Assembly: GCF_000024125.1 (NCBI RefSeq) | Contig: NC_013222.1 | Location: forward strand, 3,427,501 to 3,491,500 | Direction of reading: 5' to 3' | Length of the DNA stretch: 64,000 nt | From: Robiginitalea biformata HTCC2501 | Lineage (GTDB): Bacteria; Bacteroidota; Bacteroidia; Flavobacteriales; Flavobacteriaceae | Shown: positions 63,335-64,000 of the stretch, piece after piece | Layout of the letters: every line of letters starts with the position of its first letter | How positions within the stretch are numbered: position 1 is the stretch's first letter | The notes under the pieces: generated by a model | The model's database searches: none | Seen by the model: the letters and a program-made list of their open reading frames with translations, nothing else | What the model was told of the DNA's origin: nothing | Program-made: the position numbers and the translations under genes

Positions 63335-63958
63335 TCAGGTGTGCAGGCCGCACTCCCGATTCTCGAGCACCTTGGTCGGGTCAAAATACGTATGCTCGTT
63401 CGGCAGGTCTCGGGATGCCAGGTAGACGTCCAGCTGCGAGTCGTTCCAGTAATAGAACGGGCTTACCTTGAGGATCCCGTCCTTGCTCAGGCTCAGGATA
63501 TCCAGGGTGTCCCGGTGTGCCGTCTGCCCCTTCCTCAGGTTCGTGAACCACACGTCCGGGCGGTGTTCCGACATGGCGCGCCGGAAGGGTTCCAACTTCA
63601 CCTGTTCGGTAAACAATTCGTGGCGGGGGTCCTCGATATCGGGGATACCCATAATGGCATCCCGATGGGCCGCCGTCTGTTTGGGAACGTAGAGCCGGAT
63701 ATCGAGTTGGAGTTTGACAATGAGTTCTTCGGCATGCCGGTAGGTTTGCGGGGTATTGTAGCCCGTGTCGCACCAAATTACCGGAACGCGTCGGTCGATG
63801 TCCGTTACGGCATGCAGGATGGCGACCTCATACGGCCTGAAATTCGTGGTGAGTACCGGCCGTTTTGCCCGGTCCAGGGCCCAGGAAATAATTTCTTCCG
63901 GCGGAATGCCTTTCAGTTGCTGGTTCAGGTGTCGGACCTGAGATTCGGAGATAACCAT
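63335..63958 (-). CDS. cysH: Phosphoadenosine phosphosulfate reductase CysH
   Basis: 207-residue reductase that turns PAPS (or APS) into sulfite. VLTTNFRPYEVAILHAV is the adenylyl-binding loop and the C-terminal redox Cys is in ECGLHT. The paired CC motifs that bind [4Fe-4S] in APS-specific enzymes are absent, which suggests the PAPS type. HRDTLDILSLS and YYWNDSQLDVYL are family blocks. First gene of the sulfite-reduction block in the window; the promoter region continues past the end of the sequence. Confidence 0.93.
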   Translation of the reverse strand: MVISESQVRHLNQQLKGIPPEEIISWALDRAKRPVLTTNFRPYEVAILHAVTDIDRRVPVIWCDTGYNTPQTYRHAEELIVKLQLDIRLYVPKQTAAHRDAIMGIPDIEDPRHELFTEQVKLEPFRRAMSEHRPDVWFTNLRKGQTAHRDTLDILSLSKDGILKVSPFYYWNDSQLDVYLASRDLPNEHTYFDPTKVLENRECGLHT

Positions 63959-64000
63959 AGTATTAAATCTATTGACTTACTAGACTATTTGATTTCAAAA
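63959..64000 (-). promoter_or_regulatory. AT-rich upstream region of cysH
   Basis: The last 42 bases hold an AT-rich stretch. On the minus strand it contains GTCTAGTAAG, 27 bases before the cysH ATG; the sulfite reductase gene has GTCTAATAAA in a similar place (63292-63301). A shared operator is possible, but the region is cut by the window end. Confidence 0.25.

Overview
The window is a gene-dense, high-GC stretch of a Bacteroidota chromosome, almost certainly from the family Flavobacteriaceae and resembling a high-GC marine member such as Robiginitalea. This is inferred from gene content and protein style, not from a database match. The pointers are the gliding genes gldA, gldB and gldC, an FtsZ with a very long C-terminal extension, DUF2807 and SIMPL proteins, a bifunctional DAHP synthase/chorismate mutase, -7 promoter boxes of the TAnnTTTG type, and little sign of Shine-Dalgarno sequences. 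I see no rRNA, tRNA, CRISPR array, insertion sequence or prophage.

Layout. 1-4360: a secreted metallo-beta-lactamase-fold enzyme, a two-component pair, a UspA-like protein behind an array of 11-bp repeats, and a YqeY protein. 4400-20200: the division and cell-wall cluster on the minus strand, transcribed mraZ-rsmH-ftsL-ftsI-murE-mraY-murD-ftsW-murG-murC-ftsQ-ftsA-ftsZ, with a candidate MraZ operator at its head and a terminator at its end. 20390-28800: mostly plus-strand housekeeping and stress genes (alpha/beta hydrolase, engB, pirin, UspA, a short glucan phosphorylase, nadE, an orphan LuxR-type regulator), with gldC-gldB on the minus strand. 28900-40400: dnaG, an outer-membrane protein, an ECF sigma factor with a membrane partner, a polyprenyl synthase, rlmN, queA, two lipoproteins, aroA, a MazG-like protein and dtd. 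40400-46870: rsgA, two envelope proteins, then the aromatic amino-acid operon pheA-aminotransferase-tyrA-aroF/Q. 47110-53611: gldA, SIMPL proteins, an SRAP protein, a serine hydrolase, a DUF2807 lipoprotein and a PagL-like deacylase. 53661-58650: metF and metH behind a SAM-I riboswitch. 58727-64000: the sulfite-reduction block cysH, sulfite reductase-HEPN fusion, cobA, sirohaem synthase and ferredoxin-NADP reductase.

How the parts work together. The sulfite-reduction genes make sulfide and the sirohaem cofactor the reductase needs, and metF-metH use reduced sulfur and folate to make methionine under SAM control. aroF/Q, tyrA, pheA and the aminotransferase turn central metabolites into phenylalanine and tyrosine, with aroA providing another shikimate step. 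The division cluster supplies peptidoglycan precursors and the divisome.

The strongest hidden signal is upstream of pheA. A 23-codon leader peptide with seven Phe, two Tyr and one Trp codon is followed by a terminator with a nine-U tract, and the end of the leader gene can form a competing antiterminator. This is a complete ribosome-mediated transcription attenuator. Other points worth checking are three 10-bp MraZ-type repeats before mraZ, four 11-bp repeats before the UspA gene, a response regulator with Glu at the phosphorylation site, a glucan phosphorylase lacking the PLP lysine, a DnaG that has lost its zinc ligands, and a sulfite reductase fused to a HEPN-like domain.
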